From Collinsella sp. AF23-4AC (lineage in GTDB: Bacteria > Actinomycetota > Coriobacteriia > Coriobacteriales > Coriobacteriaceae), in assembly GCF_003462685.1 (NCBI RefSeq), contig NZ_QRVE01000002.1, positions 12,247-76,246 on the forward strand: a stretch of 64,000 bases of DNA. The letters run 5' to 3'. Below the pieces are notes generated by a model. The model searched no databases, had not been told where the DNA came from, and saw only the letters and a program-made list of their open reading frames with translations. Of this stretch, positions 27,653 through 37,102 are shown piece by piece. Made by a program: the position numbers and the translations under genes. Numbering within the stretch: the stretch's first letter is position 1; every line of letters starts with the position of its first letter.

Positions 27653-27746
27653 ATTTAAAGGTGGTGAAGATGAGCCGACCTGGGACATGGAATAGGTCAT
27701 AGGCCGATAAATTTCGCAGCAGAGCGACTTCAACCATGTATCCTAA

Positions 27747-27867
27747 GTTCCGAGGGCTTTGGTATCTGGTCGGTCGCGAGTTCCGCACGAGCCGGAGAGC
27801 ACTTAATGTGCTCTCCGTGCGAGCAGGACTGCCCGAGCAGGCGACCAAATACCAAAGCCCTCGGAAC
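27747..27867. repeat. Family D inverted-repeat element upstream of sdaA
   Basis: Arms of 26 bases beginning GTTCCGAGGGCTTTGGTAT match with one mismatch. Inside is a second perfect hairpin, CGGAGAGCAC/GTGCTCTCCG (27793-27817). The nested layout gives a 121-base structured element that fills most of the metK-sdaA gap. It shares no arm sequence with families A-C. Confidence 0.85.
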
Positions 27868-27922
27868 GGCGGGATAGAGTATGCCCCGCCCCTCGGGACG
27901 ACGGGATAGAACAGGAGCACCC

Positions 27923-29530
27923 ATGGCAGGCAAGCCGCAAACACTAGCTACGACCTCGGCATTCGAGATCTTGGGCCCCGTCATGGTCGGCCCCAGCTCA
28001 TCGCACACCGCCGGCGCCCTGCGCTGCGCCCAAGTTGCCGCCAGCCTGCTGGAAGGCCGCATCACCAAGGTCACCTTTGGCCTGTGGAACTCCTTCGCCC
28101 ACACCTACCGCGGCCACGGCACCGACCGTGCGCTCGTCGCGGGCATCCTGGGCCTCGACACCGATGACGAGAACATCAAGCAGGCCTTCGACCTCGCGCG
28201 CGAGCAGGGCCTAGAATATCACTTTGACATCAAGGGCGACGACGCCTCCATCCACCCCAATACCGTCGACATCGACATGGTCGACGACACGGGCGCCACG
28301 GCACAGGTCCGCGGCGAGAGCCTGGGCGGTGGCAAGATGCGCATCAGCCGCATTAACGGCGTCGGCGTCGACATCTCAGGTATGTACTCCACACTCTTCG
28401 TGGCGCACAAGGACGTCCCCGGTGTACTCGCCGCGCTCACCAACCTGCTCGCCTACGCACACGTGAACATCGCCTTCTGCCGCACCTACCGCACCGAAGT
28501 GGGCGGCCAGGCCTACTCCGTCTTTGAGACCGACGGCGCGCCCGACGACACCGTCGTCCCCATGCTGCGCAAGCTCGACAATGTCGATTACGCAACGTTT
28601 ATCGAGCTCCCCGGTTCTGCCTCGTCGCTCTCCCCCGGCGTCTCGGCCAAGGAAATCTTCGACGACGGTGAGCAGCTGCTCGATGCGTGCGAGGAACTGG
28701 GGCTCAGCATCGGCGCCGTCATGGCCGTTCGCGAGGCGCGTCTGACCGGCGAGGCCCACGCCGTCGCCGCCATGCGCCGCGTGCTCGAGGTTATGCGCGA
28801 GGAGACCACGGCCCCCCTCGCCAATCCGCAGCGTTCGCTCGGCGGGCTAATCGGCGGCGAGGCCAAGCTTGTCGAAGCCACCGGCCGCAACGATTTGAGT
28901 GAAAGCCTGATGGGCCCCGTCCAGACCGAAGCCGTGGCCCGCGCGATGGCCGTGCTCGAGCGCTCCGCCACGATGGGAGTGATCGTCGCCGCCCCCACGG
29001 CAGGGTCCGCGGGTGTTGTACCCGGCTGCGTGCTTGCGCTCGCCGATCGCCTGCAGCTCGACGACGAGCAAGTCATGGACGCGCTCTACTGCGCAGCCGC
29101 CATCGGCCTCAACCTCACCACGAGCGCCTGCGTCGCCGGCGCCGAGGGTGGCTGTCAAGCCGAGGTGGGAAGCGCCGCCGCCATGGCAGCCGCCGCGCTG
29201 GTGCAGATGCTCGGCGGCACGCCCGAGCAGGCGCTCGACGCCAGTTCCATCGCGCTGAGTAACCTGCTGGGCCTCGTTTGTGACCCCGTCGGTGGCCTCG
29301 TGGAGGTGCCCTGCCAAAACCGCAACGCCATTGGCGTGGCAGCGGCCTTTAGCTCGGCACAACTCGCTCTCGCAGGCATTAAGAGCTTGGTGCCGTTTGA
29401 CCAGATGGCACATGTCATGCTCTCGGTGGGCCACGCGTTGCCGGCCACGCTGCGCGAGACGGCAAAGGGCGGCATCGCGCAGGCTCCGGCCGCACTTTCG
29501 GCCTGTGCAAAATGCGGTGTGTGCGGATAG
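27923..29530 (+). CDS. sdaA: L-serine ammonia-lyase, iron-sulfur dependent, single chain
   Basis: This 535-residue enzyme converts L-serine to pyruvate and ammonia. It is the one-chain form: a beta-type domain (about 1-150) starting FEILGPVMVGPSSSHTAGA, an ACT-like regulatory segment (about 155-225), then the alpha-type catalytic domain with GSAGVVPGC, CVAGAEGGCQAEVGSA and CDPVGGLVEVPCQNRN. The cysteines in these segments are the expected [4Fe-4S] ligands. The oxygen-sensitive cluster fits an anaerobe. The ATG at 27923 has CAGGAG upstream. A terminator follows. Confidence 0.96.
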   Translation: MAGKPQTLATTSAFEILGPVMVGPSSSHTAGALRCAQVAASLLEGRITKVTFGLWNSFAHTYRGHGTDRALVAGILGLDTDDENIKQAFDLAREQGLEYHFDIKGDDASIHPNTVDIDMVDDTGATAQVRGESLGGGKMRISRINGVGVDISGMYSTLFVAHKDVPGVLAALTNLLAYAHVNIAFCRTYRTEVGGQAYSVFETDGAPDDTVVPMLRKLDNVDYATFIELPGSASSLSPGVSAKEIFDDGEQLLDACEELGLSIGAVMAVREARLTGEAHAVAAMRRVLEVMREETTAPLANPQRSLGGLIGGEAKLVEATGRNDLSESLMGPVQTEAVARAMAVLERSATMGVIVAAPTAGSAGVVPGCVLALADRLQLDDEQVMDALYCAAAIGLNLTTSACVAGAEGGCQAEVGSAAAMAAAALVQMLGGTPEQALDASSIALSNLLGLVCDPVGGLVEVPCQNRNAIGVAAAFSSAQLALAGIKSLVPFDQMAHVMLSVGHALPATLRETAKGGIAQAPAALSACAKCGVCG

Positions 29531-29548
29531 CGGCAAAGAACGACTCAA

Positions 29549-29575
29549 AGGTGGGACAAATGTCCCACCTCTTTT
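29549..29575 (+). terminator. Terminator after sdaA
   Basis: AGGTGGGAC and GTCCCACCT form a perfect nine-pair stem with loop AAAT, followed by CTTTT. Confidence 0.9.
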
Positions 29576-29679
29576 GAATGCCACCGTTTCCGTACCACAA
29601 ACAGCAGGGCAATCGCTATAATGCAAGCCCAGTAAAAACACGATGAACCGCAAGGCGAAAATCGAAGGATATGCATACG

Positions 29680-31413
29680 ATGTCGCAAAACGATCGAACT
29701 CAACTGATTCCCGATCCGCAGCAGCCGAGCAGGCACACCGGCGGCGTTCAGTCGCCGCGTCCTATCGCGCCGAGCCACGGTCAGCAGCGTAGTGCAGCAA
29801 ACGCTTCCCAACGCCCGAACCAACAGCGACAGCAGCGTCAACAACGTCAGCAGCGCCAGGCAAACGGCAATGCGCCCAAGCAGCCCCCCACGCACGCTCG
29901 GGGCGATCGTGGCCCCGCGCGCAAACCCGCCGAGAACAAAAAGTCGGGCAAAAAGACGACGCTCTTTGTCGTCCTGGGTCTAATCGTCATTGTCTATATC
30001 GTAGGCGTCGTAGCATTTTCGCAGGTAGCCTACCCCAACACCACCATCGCCGGCGTCGACGTCTCGTTCTCCAACGCTTCGTCTGCCGCCACCAAGGTCA
30101 ACTCGGCATGGAAGCACTATAAGCTCACCGTGACAGGCGATGACTTTAGCTGGACCTATCAGCCCGAGTCCGATGAACCCATCGTCGACGGTGAAGCTGC
30201 CGCAAAAGAAATCATCAACCACAACGAAGCCTTTATTTGGCCGGTCCGCCTTGTGGAATCCTTAAGCGGCAAGACCAAAACAACTGCTACCTCCAACGAA
30301 GTCGATCTTGATCAAGACGTCGACCTGTCCATGCTCTCCGACACCTTTGACCAAAAGAAGTTTGAGGAGGACCTGGGCGCCGCTATCGACGAGTTTAACG
30401 AGGGCCGTTCGGGCACGTTCGAGGCCAATAGCTCCTATGACGAGCAGGCCGGCAAGTTTACCGTCGAGAAGGCGCGCTCCAACGAAAAAATCAACCGCGA
30501 GCATGTCATTAAGTATGCCGAGCTCGAGCTTTCCTCGCTGGCCGAGACCGTAGATCTTTCCAAGCTCGGCAACGATGCCTATGAGCCACTCAATGGAACG
30601 CTGACAGATGATCAGATTCAGGCCGCATGCGATGCCGCCAACAACTTCCTGGGCGTCAACGTGACCCTTAAGCTCAACGGCGAGGATGCCGGCAAAGTTG
30701 ATGGCAGCTCCGTATTGCAGTGGATCAGCTTTGCCGATCCGGCCAACCCCACGCTCGATACGTCGCAGATCAGCAGCTGGGCAGCCGAGCTCGCCAACGG
30801 CTTTAATACCGTGGGCTCCACTCGCTGGTGGACGCGCGCCGATGGCAAGCAGTGCGCCGTCGAAGGCGGTGACTTTGGTTGGTCCATCGACAGCAGCTCG
30901 CTCGCCAAGCAGGTCGAGGACGCCATCAACAACAAGCAGACCGGCGAAATCGAGATCAAGTACTCCCAGAAGGCCGACACCTTTACCGCAAAGGGAGAGC
31001 CCGACTGGAAGGCGTATATCGACGTCGACCTGTCCGAGCAGCACGCGCGCTACTATGACGAGAACGGTAATATCGTTTGGGAGGCCAACTTTATTTCCGG
31101 CAAACCGGGCGAAGACGCCACCCCCGAGGGCGTGTGGCAGATCAACAGCAACGACGGCGGCAGCACCCTGATCGGAGCCAAGGACCCCGAGACCGGTAAG
31201 CCCAAATACGAAAGCCCGGTGAGCTACTGGATGCCGTTCGAGGGCAATATGATCGGCTTCCACGATGCCACCTGGCAAAACGACAAGAGCTTCGATAACG
31301 CCGAGTCGTACAAGTGGTGCGGCAGCCACGGTTGCATCAACCTGCGCCTGGCCGACGCCAGGGCACTTCACGACTGCATCAAAGTCGGCCTGTGCGTGGT
31401 CGTGCACTCGTAG
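29680..31413 (+). CDS. Membrane-anchored L,D-transpeptidase (YkuD) with peptidoglycan-binding domains
   Basis: A 577-residue cell-wall enzyme. Residues 1-90 are a cytoplasmic, Q/R/P-rich low-complexity region with QQRQ repeats, then KKSGKKTT and one membrane helix (about 95-115). The outside part has two PG_binding_4-like modules (about 120-390, the first beginning NTTIAGVDVS) and a C-terminal YkuD domain with the catalytic motif SHGCINL. L,D-transpeptidases make 3-3 peptidoglycan cross-links or attach proteins to the wall. The ATG at 29680 is preferred over one three codons upstream, because the GAAGGA site would nearly touch the earlier codon. Confidence 0.9.
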   Translation: MSQNDRTQLIPDPQQPSRHTGGVQSPRPIAPSHGQQRSAANASQRPNQQRQQRQQRQQRQANGNAPKQPPTHARGDRGPARKPAENKKSGKKTTLFVVLGLIVIVYIVGVVAFSQVAYPNTTIAGVDVSFSNASSAATKVNSAWKHYKLTVTGDDFSWTYQPESDEPIVDGEAAAKEIINHNEAFIWPVRLVESLSGKTKTTATSNEVDLDQDVDLSMLSDTFDQKKFEEDLGAAIDEFNEGRSGTFEANSSYDEQAGKFTVEKARSNEKINREHVIKYAELELSSLAETVDLSKLGNDAYEPLNGTLTDDQIQAACDAANNFLGVNVTLKLNGEDAGKVDGSSVLQWISFADPANPTLDTSQISSWAAELANGFNTVGSTRWWTRADGKQCAVEGGDFGWSIDSSSLAKQVEDAINNKQTGEIEIKYSQKADTFTAKGEPDWKAYIDVDLSEQHARYYDENGNIVWEANFISGKPGEDATPEGVWQINSNDGGSTLIGAKDPETGKPKYESPVSYWMPFEGNMIGFHDATWQNDKSFDNAESYKWCGSHGCINLRLADARALHDCIKVGLCVVVHS

Positions 31414-31542
31414 GAAAACACGCCTTCACACAACGGGGAACTGACGCTCCAATCTAACAGTTCCGAAAGAATCCGCCATATGCGCCCGCCCCAACCGGTG
31501 GGCGCATATAATTATCGAGGTTCTTTCTATAAAGGAGACGCT

Positions 31543-32979
31543 ATGCCGAATGTCCCCACGCTCACCCCGGGCCCGGATGATACCGAGCACTCGCCCGAAG
31601 GTGCCACCGAAACGATTCCTCTGATTACAGACATACCTGCCGACAAACAAGGCGAACGCACAAACGATACGGCCGAGATTTCCGATGAAGAGGCATATGC
31701 CAAGCTCAAGGCAAAACGTGCCGAACGTCGACGTAAAAAGCTGATTCGACGCGGTATTGCCGCCGGCGTCGTGGGAGTCATCGCGCTCATTGCCATTATC
31801 GCAACCCTGGTTATCAATGCGCAGCCACAGGGCACTAGTGGGCCTGTGACCGACATGGTGACCGAGGGTACGTTTACCACAACGGTCGAGGCGAAAGGCC
31901 AGCTCAAACCCATTTCGTCCTCAGTGGTCTCCCCTTCTGTCGACGGCACGGTCGATTCGATCAACGTGCAGGCAGGCCAATCCGTCAACGAGGGCGACGT
32001 GCTTATGACCATTAAAAACGACGAGCTCGATCGCAACGTTGCCGAGGCGCAGCGTGCAGTTGCAGCCGCCCAGGAAGACCTCGCCAACGCGCAGAAAGCC
32101 GTAGCCGCCGCACAGGCCACCCCAATGACGGACGTCGAGGGAGCTTCCGCAGCGGCTGGCATCTCCGCCGCATCGGCGGACACGAACGCCGTATCGGCCG
32201 CGCAGCGCAGCCTCGCATCGGCCCAGGCAAACCTCGATCAGGCGAACGCCAAGGTAGTCAGCCGTACGGTCACGGCCCCGAGCTCGGGCAGTATCGTGGA
32301 GCTCAACGCCAAGGTGGGCGCCACGGTAACGGGCGGCATGATCATGGGCGAAAGCGATACGAGCGGCGGCAAGCAGTGCATGCAGATCGCCGACCTATCC
32401 AAGATGAAGGTGACCGTGCAGGTGGGCGAAAAGGACATCGCAAAGATCGCCGTTGGGCAGAGCGCCAACGTCACGTATCCCGCGTTTCCCGATATCGTGA
32501 GCATGGGCACCGTCACGGCTATCGCGTCGGTGGCAAACTCCGACGCCGCCAACGGTGGCGGCGGCAGCGTAACCTTTAACGTCGACATTCTCATCGAGGC
32601 GCCCGACGCGCGCCTGAAGCCGGGCATGACGGCCGAGGTATCGGTGGTGACCGAGCAGCTCGACGACGTGGTAATGGTGCCGACGATGGCGCTCATCACC
32701 GAAGACGGCGAACACTATTACGTCAACGTGGCGACTGATGACGAGGGCAAGCAGACCCGTCGCGTTAAGGTGACCGTCGTGACGCAAAACGACAACGAAG
32801 CCGTAGTCGGCAAGACACAGGTCAAGCGAGACGACCAGGGCAACGAGATCAACCCTAACGTGCCGGTTACCAAGCTGCGCGATGGCGACACCCTCGTCAT
32901 GGACACCGGAGCGGACGCAATGGCTGACGGCGGCTACGGCGCGAATTCGGGCAGCATGTCTGCCGACGAGGGCATGTAA
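31543..32979 (+). CDS. HlyD/MacA-type periplasmic adaptor of an ABC export system
   Basis: A 478-residue membrane-fusion protein. A cytoplasmic N-terminus and basic RRKKLIRRG precede one membrane helix (about 63-85). A lipoyl-like half follows (PSVDGTVDSINVQAGQSVNEGDVLM), then an Ala-rich coiled coil (about 165-245), the second lipoyl half (APSSGSIVELNAKVGATV) and beta-barrel segments. It is the adaptor for the ATPase and permease that follow, and the three genes overlap. In a Gram-positive host such systems (YknXYZ type) export or protect against peptides. The ATG at 31543 has AAAGGAG upstream. Confidence 0.9.
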   Translation: MPNVPTLTPGPDDTEHSPEGATETIPLITDIPADKQGERTNDTAEISDEEAYAKLKAKRAERRRKKLIRRGIAAGVVGVIALIAIIATLVINAQPQGTSGPVTDMVTEGTFTTTVEAKGQLKPISSSVVSPSVDGTVDSINVQAGQSVNEGDVLMTIKNDELDRNVAEAQRAVAAAQEDLANAQKAVAAAQATPMTDVEGASAAAGISAASADTNAVSAAQRSLASAQANLDQANAKVVSRTVTAPSSGSIVELNAKVGATVTGGMIMGESDTSGGKQCMQIADLSKMKVTVQVGEKDIAKIAVGQSANVTYPAFPDIVSMGTVTAIASVANSDAANGGGGSVTFNVDILIEAPDARLKPGMTAEVSVVTEQLDDVVMVPTMALITEDGEHYYVNVATDDEGKQTRRVKVTVVTQNDNEAVVGKTQVKRDDQGNEINPNVPVTKLRDGDTLVMDTGADAMADGGYGANSGSMSADEGM

Positions 32980-33752
32980 TGCGTCCCGTCATCGACATCC
33001 GCAACGTGCACCGCATTTTTGAGAGCGAGGCGGGTTGCGCCCACATCCTGCACAACGTGAGCCTGGCGGTAAATTCCGGCGAATTCGTCGCTGTCACTGG
33101 CCCCTCGGGCTCGGGAAAATCAACGCTCATGAACATCCTAGGCTGCCTGGATAAGCCGACGGCGGGCGACTACTACCTGCAAGGGCTCAACGTGGCCGAG
33201 CTTGACGATGACGAGCTCACCGAAGTTCGCGCCCTGAGCATTGGCTTTGTCTTTCAGAGCTTCAACCTGCTGCCGCGCCTGTCGGTTATCGAAAACGTCA
33301 TGCTGCCGCTGGCCTACACCAATGTGCCCCGTAGCCAGCGCGAAATGCGCGCCGTGCACGCGCTGCAGGCTGTCACGCTGCCCGTCGACCACTGGGACCA
33401 CCGCATATCCGAGCTCTCGGGCGGCCAGATGCAGCGCGTCGCCATCGCACGCGCCCTCGTCAATGACCCGCCCATCATTCTGGCCGACGAGCCGACGGGA
33501 AACCTGGACTCCGCTACCGGAGCGCTTGTGATGGAGACCTTCCATAAGCTCCAGAAGCGCGGCAAAACCATCGTGCTTATCACACACGACCCCGGCATCG
33601 CCGCCGAGGCCGACCGTGCCGTGACCATCCGCGACGGTCGCATTCACGACGGCGCGTATATTCCACATGCACCGCGGACCCTGCGCAGCGCCGTAGATAG
33701 CCTGCCCATGATTTCCGCCTCCGCCAACCCGCCGAAAGGAGAGATGGCATGA
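32979..33752 (+). CDS. ABC transporter ATP-binding protein (MacB/LolD-type)
   Basis: A 257-residue ABC ATPase with Walker A GPSGSGKST, Q-loop FVFQSFNLLPRLSV, signature LSGGQMQRVAIARAL, Walker B IILADEPTGNLD and the H-loop in LITHDPG. This pattern is typical of MacB, LolD and YknY ATPases, which couple to FtsX-like permeases. The start ATG overlaps the adaptor stop (TAATG) and its own stop overlaps the permease start (ATGA), so the three subunits are produced together. Confidence 0.95.
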   Translation: MRPVIDIRNVHRIFESEAGCAHILHNVSLAVNSGEFVAVTGPSGSGKSTLMNILGCLDKPTAGDYYLQGLNVAELDDDELTEVRALSIGFVFQSFNLLPRLSVIENVMLPLAYTNVPRSQREMRAVHALQAVTLPVDHWDHRISELSGGQMQRVAIARALVNDPPIILADEPTGNLDSATGALVMETFHKLQKRGKTIVLITHDPGIAAEADRAVTIRDGRIHDGAYIPHAPRTLRSAVDSLPMISASANPPKGEMA

Positions 33753-34963
33753 GCGCCCGCGATCTCATCCAGGAAGCCCTTCACTCGCTCGAGGCCAACA
33801 AGGGGCGCAGCCTGCTCACCATCCTGGGCATTGTCATCGGCATCGCCTCGGTTATCGCCATGACTTCGCTCATCGGCGGCATCCAAAACAGCCTGGTCAA
33901 CAGCCTGGGCCTCAATGCGGCACGCATGGTGCAAATCTATTCGTCGCAAGAACTCACCGAGTCGGACATCGAGAAGCTTCAAAAACTGGTGCCGCAGATA
34001 GAGCAGATCGGCATTGTCGACAGCGCGTATACCGAGTATAAGACCGGCGATAAAAGCTATACCGTCATGGCACAGGGTGTCGATAGCGACATGCTCGACG
34101 CCGTGGGGGCCAGCAAGCTCGTTGCGGGGCGCACCTATTCCCAGGCCGAGTCCCAATCAGGCTCGCGCGTGGCGCTCATCAGCCGCAACGGCGCCGATCA
34201 GCTTTACGGCAACGAACAGGATGCGCTGGGGAAAACCATCAAGGTGTCCAACGGCGAGGTGCAGATTGTAGGCGTGATTGATGGGGGCAGCGACTCCATG
34301 GGCTCGCTCACGCTGTATATGCCACGCGAAACTATCTCCGGACTGTTTGGCGACGAGAATCCTTCATTCCCCAGCGTGACAGCACTTGCCGCCGAGGGTA
34401 CGGACATGGATGAGCTTTGTAAGACCATCGAGTCCAAGGTGCGCGCGATGAAGGGCATCGAGGAGGAGGATGAGTACGACAGTGTATCGGCGACCTCCAT
34501 GAAAAGCGCCATCGATGCGCTCAACTCCTTTATGGGCGCGTTCTCGCTCATCATGGGCGCTGTCGCCAGCATCTCGCTACTTGTCGGCGGTATCGGCATT
34601 ATGAATATGATGCTTACCAACGTAACGGAGCGCATCCGCGAGATCGGCATCCGCCGCGCTCTGGGCGCAAGTCGTCGCGATATCACCGCGCAGTTTTTGG
34701 CCGAATCCTCGGCGCTGTGCGTCACCGGCGGACTGCTAGGTGTCCTGATTGGCTATCTGCTGGCATGGGGCCTCGCGATGTTTGCCTCCGGATCCGGGAT
34801 TCTTGGCGAACTCGGTGCCAGCGGGCAAATCACACCGAGTTTTTCAATCGCCACCGTGCTGCTGGCCTTCGCCGTCTCCGTCGGAATCGGCGTAATCTTT
34901 GGCTTCTACCCCGCTCGCCGCGCAGCAAAGCTCGACCCGGTGGAGTGTCTACGCTACCAGTAA
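33749..34963 (+). CDS. ABC transporter permease (MacB/FtsX-type)
   Basis: A 404-residue permease with one N-terminal membrane helix (about 20-42, RSLLTILGIVIGIASVIA), a large extracellular MacB_PCD-like domain (about 45-265) and three C-terminal helices. The MNMMLTNVTERIREIGIRRALGA segment before helix 3 is characteristic. It completes the adaptor-ATPase-permease export system. Only 12 bases separate its stop from the family A repeat marking the left edge of the cobalamin island. Confidence 0.94.
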   Translation: MSARDLIQEALHSLEANKGRSLLTILGIVIGIASVIAMTSLIGGIQNSLVNSLGLNAARMVQIYSSQELTESDIEKLQKLVPQIEQIGIVDSAYTEYKTGDKSYTVMAQGVDSDMLDAVGASKLVAGRTYSQAESQSGSRVALISRNGADQLYGNEQDALGKTIKVSNGEVQIVGVIDGGSDSMGSLTLYMPRETISGLFGDENPSFPSVTALAAEGTDMDELCKTIESKVRAMKGIEEEDEYDSVSATSMKSAIDALNSFMGAFSLIMGAVASISLLVGGIGIMNMMLTNVTERIREIGIRRALGASRRDITAQFLAESSALCVTGGLLGVLIGYLLAWGLAMFASGSGILGELGASGQITPSFSIATVLLAFAVSVGIGVIFGFYPARRAAKLDPVECLRYQ

Positions 34964-34975
34964 GCCACCACCAAC

Positions 34976-35045
34976 AAGTTGCGGTGAATTAGGGACTGAA
35001 TGTGCTATCTAGCAGCAAAAACAAACACTATTTCACCGCAACTTA
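34976..35045. repeat. Family A inverted-repeat element, copy 2 (left edge of the island)
   Basis: The full element is present: left arm AAGTTGCGGTGAATTAGGGA and right arm ACTATTTCACCGCAACTT around a variable centre. Its right arm reads ACACTATT where copies 1 and 3 read CCCTATT or CCCTATTC. The same variant recurs at 57634, so the two flanks of the island come from one duplicated copy. Confidence 0.85.
35025..35045 (+). repeat. Left direct repeat of the island
   Basis: Reads ACACTATTTCACCGCAACTT plus a final A, identical to 57634-57654. It is the right arm of family A copy 2. Confidence 0.85.
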
Positions 35046-35174
35046 TTGAAGGGCTGCTTGCGCCAGTTCCGGGCTTCGTCCTCGAGCTATTGGCGGATGA
35101 CGGTCTTGTACGGTTCGAGCTTGCTCGAGGCGCTTCTCCTCGCTGGCGGGAGGGCGCACAGGCGCGGCGAGCGC
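35046..35174. other. Left island margin, no gene recognised
   Basis: About 130 G+C-rich bases lie between the direct repeat and the cbiJ stop. A plus-strand open frame crosses the repeat but has no ribosome-binding site and no recognisable product. A small CGAGC/GCTCG hairpin (around 35118-35131) is the only visible structure, and it could contribute to ending the long minus-strand transcript. Confidence 0.4.
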
Positions 35175-35948
35175 CTAGCGCGCGAACTCCCGTAAGAGCG
35201 CGTCCTCCACTTCCCTAAGCGAAAGGGCCCCGCCTCCCTCGGCGGGACGGGCGACCACGATACAGCGCGCTCCCACGTCGCGCGCAGAGGCGATCTTCTC
35301 GGCCGTGCCGCCTACGGTTCCCGAGTCCTTGGTCACAAGCCACTGGGCGCCCACCTGCCGAAGCATCGCCTCGTTGAGCTCGCGGGTGAAGGGCCCCTGC
35401 ATGCCGATGATGTGCGATGGCGAAAACCCCGCGTCGATGCACTTCGTTATAGCACCGGGCAGCGGGAGCACACGCACGAAGAAGCGCTCCGCGTAATCGA
35501 CGACGCTCGTGTAGGGAGCAAGCTCCTTGCTCCCCGTCGTGAGAAGCGCGCGACCCGGGTTCTCGGAGAGAAAGCGCGCCGCGCAGGCGATCGACGTGAC
35601 CGAGACGACGCCTTTGGGCAGCGCCTCGACCGGGCGCGCAAGGCGCAAGCATCGTGCACCCACGGCGAGCGAAGCGGCCCGGATGTTGCCGCTTGCGAGC
35701 GTAGCGAAGGGATGCGTGGCGTCGACGACGATGCGCGCGCCGGAAAGTTCGCGCTCCATGTCGGCCTCTTCGAGCCTGCCCGCATGCACCTCGATGCCCG
35801 GGAGCTCGCCCAAAAGCTCGCCTCCGTACTCGGTTGCCGCGTAGGCACGGGCGGGGATGCCCACCCCGCTCGCCCATTCGCACAGAAGGCGGCCCTCGGT
35901 GGTGCCGGCGAAGATACGCAGCGCCGGCGCGGATGCGGGCGCCGTCAC
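35175..35948 (-). CDS. cbiJ: Precorrin-6A / cobalt-precorrin-6A reductase
   Basis: The 257-residue protein matches CobK/CbiJ, which reduces the corrin precursor with NAD(P)H. It shows the N-terminal nucleotide segment IFAGTTEGRLL, then VVDATHPFA, TTGSKEL and IIGMQGPFTRELNE, and TKDSGTVGGTAEKI near the end. It is the last gene of the 17-gene minus-strand corrin operon. Its GTG start overlaps the cbiC stop (GTGA). Because this is the oxygen-independent pathway, the cobalt-containing substrate is the likely one. Confidence 0.93.
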   Translation of the reverse strand: MTAPASAPALRIFAGTTEGRLLCEWASGVGIPARAYAATEYGGELLGELPGIEVHAGRLEEADMERELSGARIVVDATHPFATLASGNIRAASLAVGARCLRLARPVEALPKGVVSVTSIACAARFLSENPGRALLTTGSKELAPYTSVVDYAERFFVRVLPLPGAITKCIDAGFSPSHIIGMQGPFTRELNEAMLRQVGAQWLVTKDSGTVGGTAEKIASARDVGARCIVVARPAEGGGALSLREVEDALLREFAR

Positions 35949-36586
35949 TTCAGGCCGCCTGGGCGCGTGATCTCGTAGAGCAGCGCGTTCATAATGGCGG
36001 CCGCCACGGTCGAGCCGCCCTTGCGACCCCTCGCGACGATGGCCGGCACGCGTCGCGCGAGTAGCTCCTCTTTCGCCTCGACCACATTCACAAACCCGAC
36101 CGGCACCCCAACGACGAGCGCGGGCGCGATCTTCCCCGCGTCCATGAGCTCGGCGAGGCGCAGAAGTGCTGTGGGAGCGTTACCGACGGCCACGATGAGC
36201 GGACCCTCGATGCCGCAAGCTTTGTCCATGCTCGCAACGGCGCGAGTCGTGCCCGCGGCGCGCGCCGTTGCGGCGACATCCGGGTCGGCCATGTAGCACA
36301 CGGCCTGGCAGCCGATCTTCGCGAGCGCGGGCTTGCTTATGCCTGCGAGCGCCATGTTCGTGTCGGTGAGCACCGTGGCCCCTGCGCGCAGCGCGTCGAG
36401 CGCACAGTGCGCGGCGTCATGGGTGAACACGAGGGAATCGGCGTACGAGAAGTCAGCAGTGGTGTGGATGACGCGCTTCACGACGGGCTCTTCGAGCGGC
36501 GGGAACGTGCGGCCGCCGAGCTCTTCGGTGATGATCTCAAAGCTGCGCCGCTCGATGTCGCCGGGCGCCATCTCCTTGGAATCCAT
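35945..36586 (-). CDS. cbiC: Precorrin-8X / cobalt-precorrin-8 methylmutase
   Basis: A 213-residue CobH/CbiC enzyme that moves the C11 methyl group to C12 to give (cobalt-)hydrogenobyrinic acid. The conserved RVIHTTADF contains the catalytic histidine. DTNMALAGI, VGNAPTALLRL and VGVPVGFVNVVEAKEEL are further family segments, and ARGRKGGSTVAAAIMNALL ends the domain. The length is normal. The ATG directly follows the stop codon of the adenosyltransferase gene. Confidence 0.96.
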   Translation of the reverse strand: MDSKEMAPGDIERRSFEIITEELGGRTFPPLEEPVVKRVIHTTADFSYADSLVFTHDAAHCALDALRAGATVLTDTNMALAGISKPALAKIGCQAVCYMADPDVAATARAAGTTRAVASMDKACGIEGPLIVAVGNAPTALLRLAELMDAGKIAPALVVGVPVGFVNVVEAKEELLARRVPAIVARGRKGGSTVAAAIMNALLYEITRPGGLK

Positions 36587-37102
36587 CTAGTACTCCACTC
36601 CTTCCCTTGCACATATCCCCTGCTCGTAGGGGTGTTTCTCGCACCGCATCTCGGTTATGTAGTCGGCCTTCTCCACGATCTTGCGGGAAGGCGCGCGCCC
36701 GGTGAGCGCTACTTCGACGCCGCGCGCGGACATATCGAGCGCGCGGTCCACGAGCGCCTCGTCAACAAGCCCCTTCGAAAGCGCGTCGAGCGCCTCGTCG
36801 AGCACGAGCAGCCCCTCCTGCGCGCCCTCGAGCTCGGCGAGCGCGGAAGCGAGGTTCCCATCGTGCAGCTCGCGCGTCGCGGCAAGTTCTTCCGACGTCA
36901 TGGACCAGGTAAACTTGTCCGACGCCTTCCCCGCGAACACGGGCACGCCGAAATGCTCGGCGAGCAGGCGCACCTCCCCGCTTTCGCCGTCTTTCAGGAA
37001 CTGCACGACGACGACGCGGCGGCCTGCGGCGAGCATGCGAAGGGCGAGGCCCATCGCCGCCGTGGTCTTGCCTTTGCCGTCGCCATGATACACGTGGATC
37101 AT
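36587..37102 (-). CDS. cobO: Corrinoid adenosyltransferase (CobA/CobO/BtuR type)
   Basis: A 171-residue ATP:co(I)rrinoid adenosyltransferase that attaches the upper 5'-deoxyadenosyl ligand. The P-loop is HGDGKGKTTAA at the very N-terminus. VVQFLKDG, LLVLDEALDALSKG and ALTGRAPSRKIVEKADYITEM are the typical following motifs. The N-terminal helix that helps cover the active site in longer homologues is missing, so the protein starts almost at the P-loop, as some clostridial forms do. The start overlaps the cbiP stop as ATGA. Confidence 0.95.
   Translation of the reverse strand: MIHVYHGDGKGKTTAAMGLALRMLAAGRRVVVVQFLKDGESGEVRLLAEHFGVPVFAGKASDKFTWSMTSEELAATRELHDGNLASALAELEGAQEGLLVLDEALDALSKGLVDEALVDRALDMSARGVEVALTGRAPSRKIVEKADYITEMRCEKHPYEQGICAREGVEY

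Noticed and set aside
35000..35218. Plus-strand frame crossing the left direct repeat (72 codons)
   Set aside because: No ribosome-binding site, its start lies inside the repeat, it overlaps the end of cbiJ on the other strand, and the product matches nothing I know.
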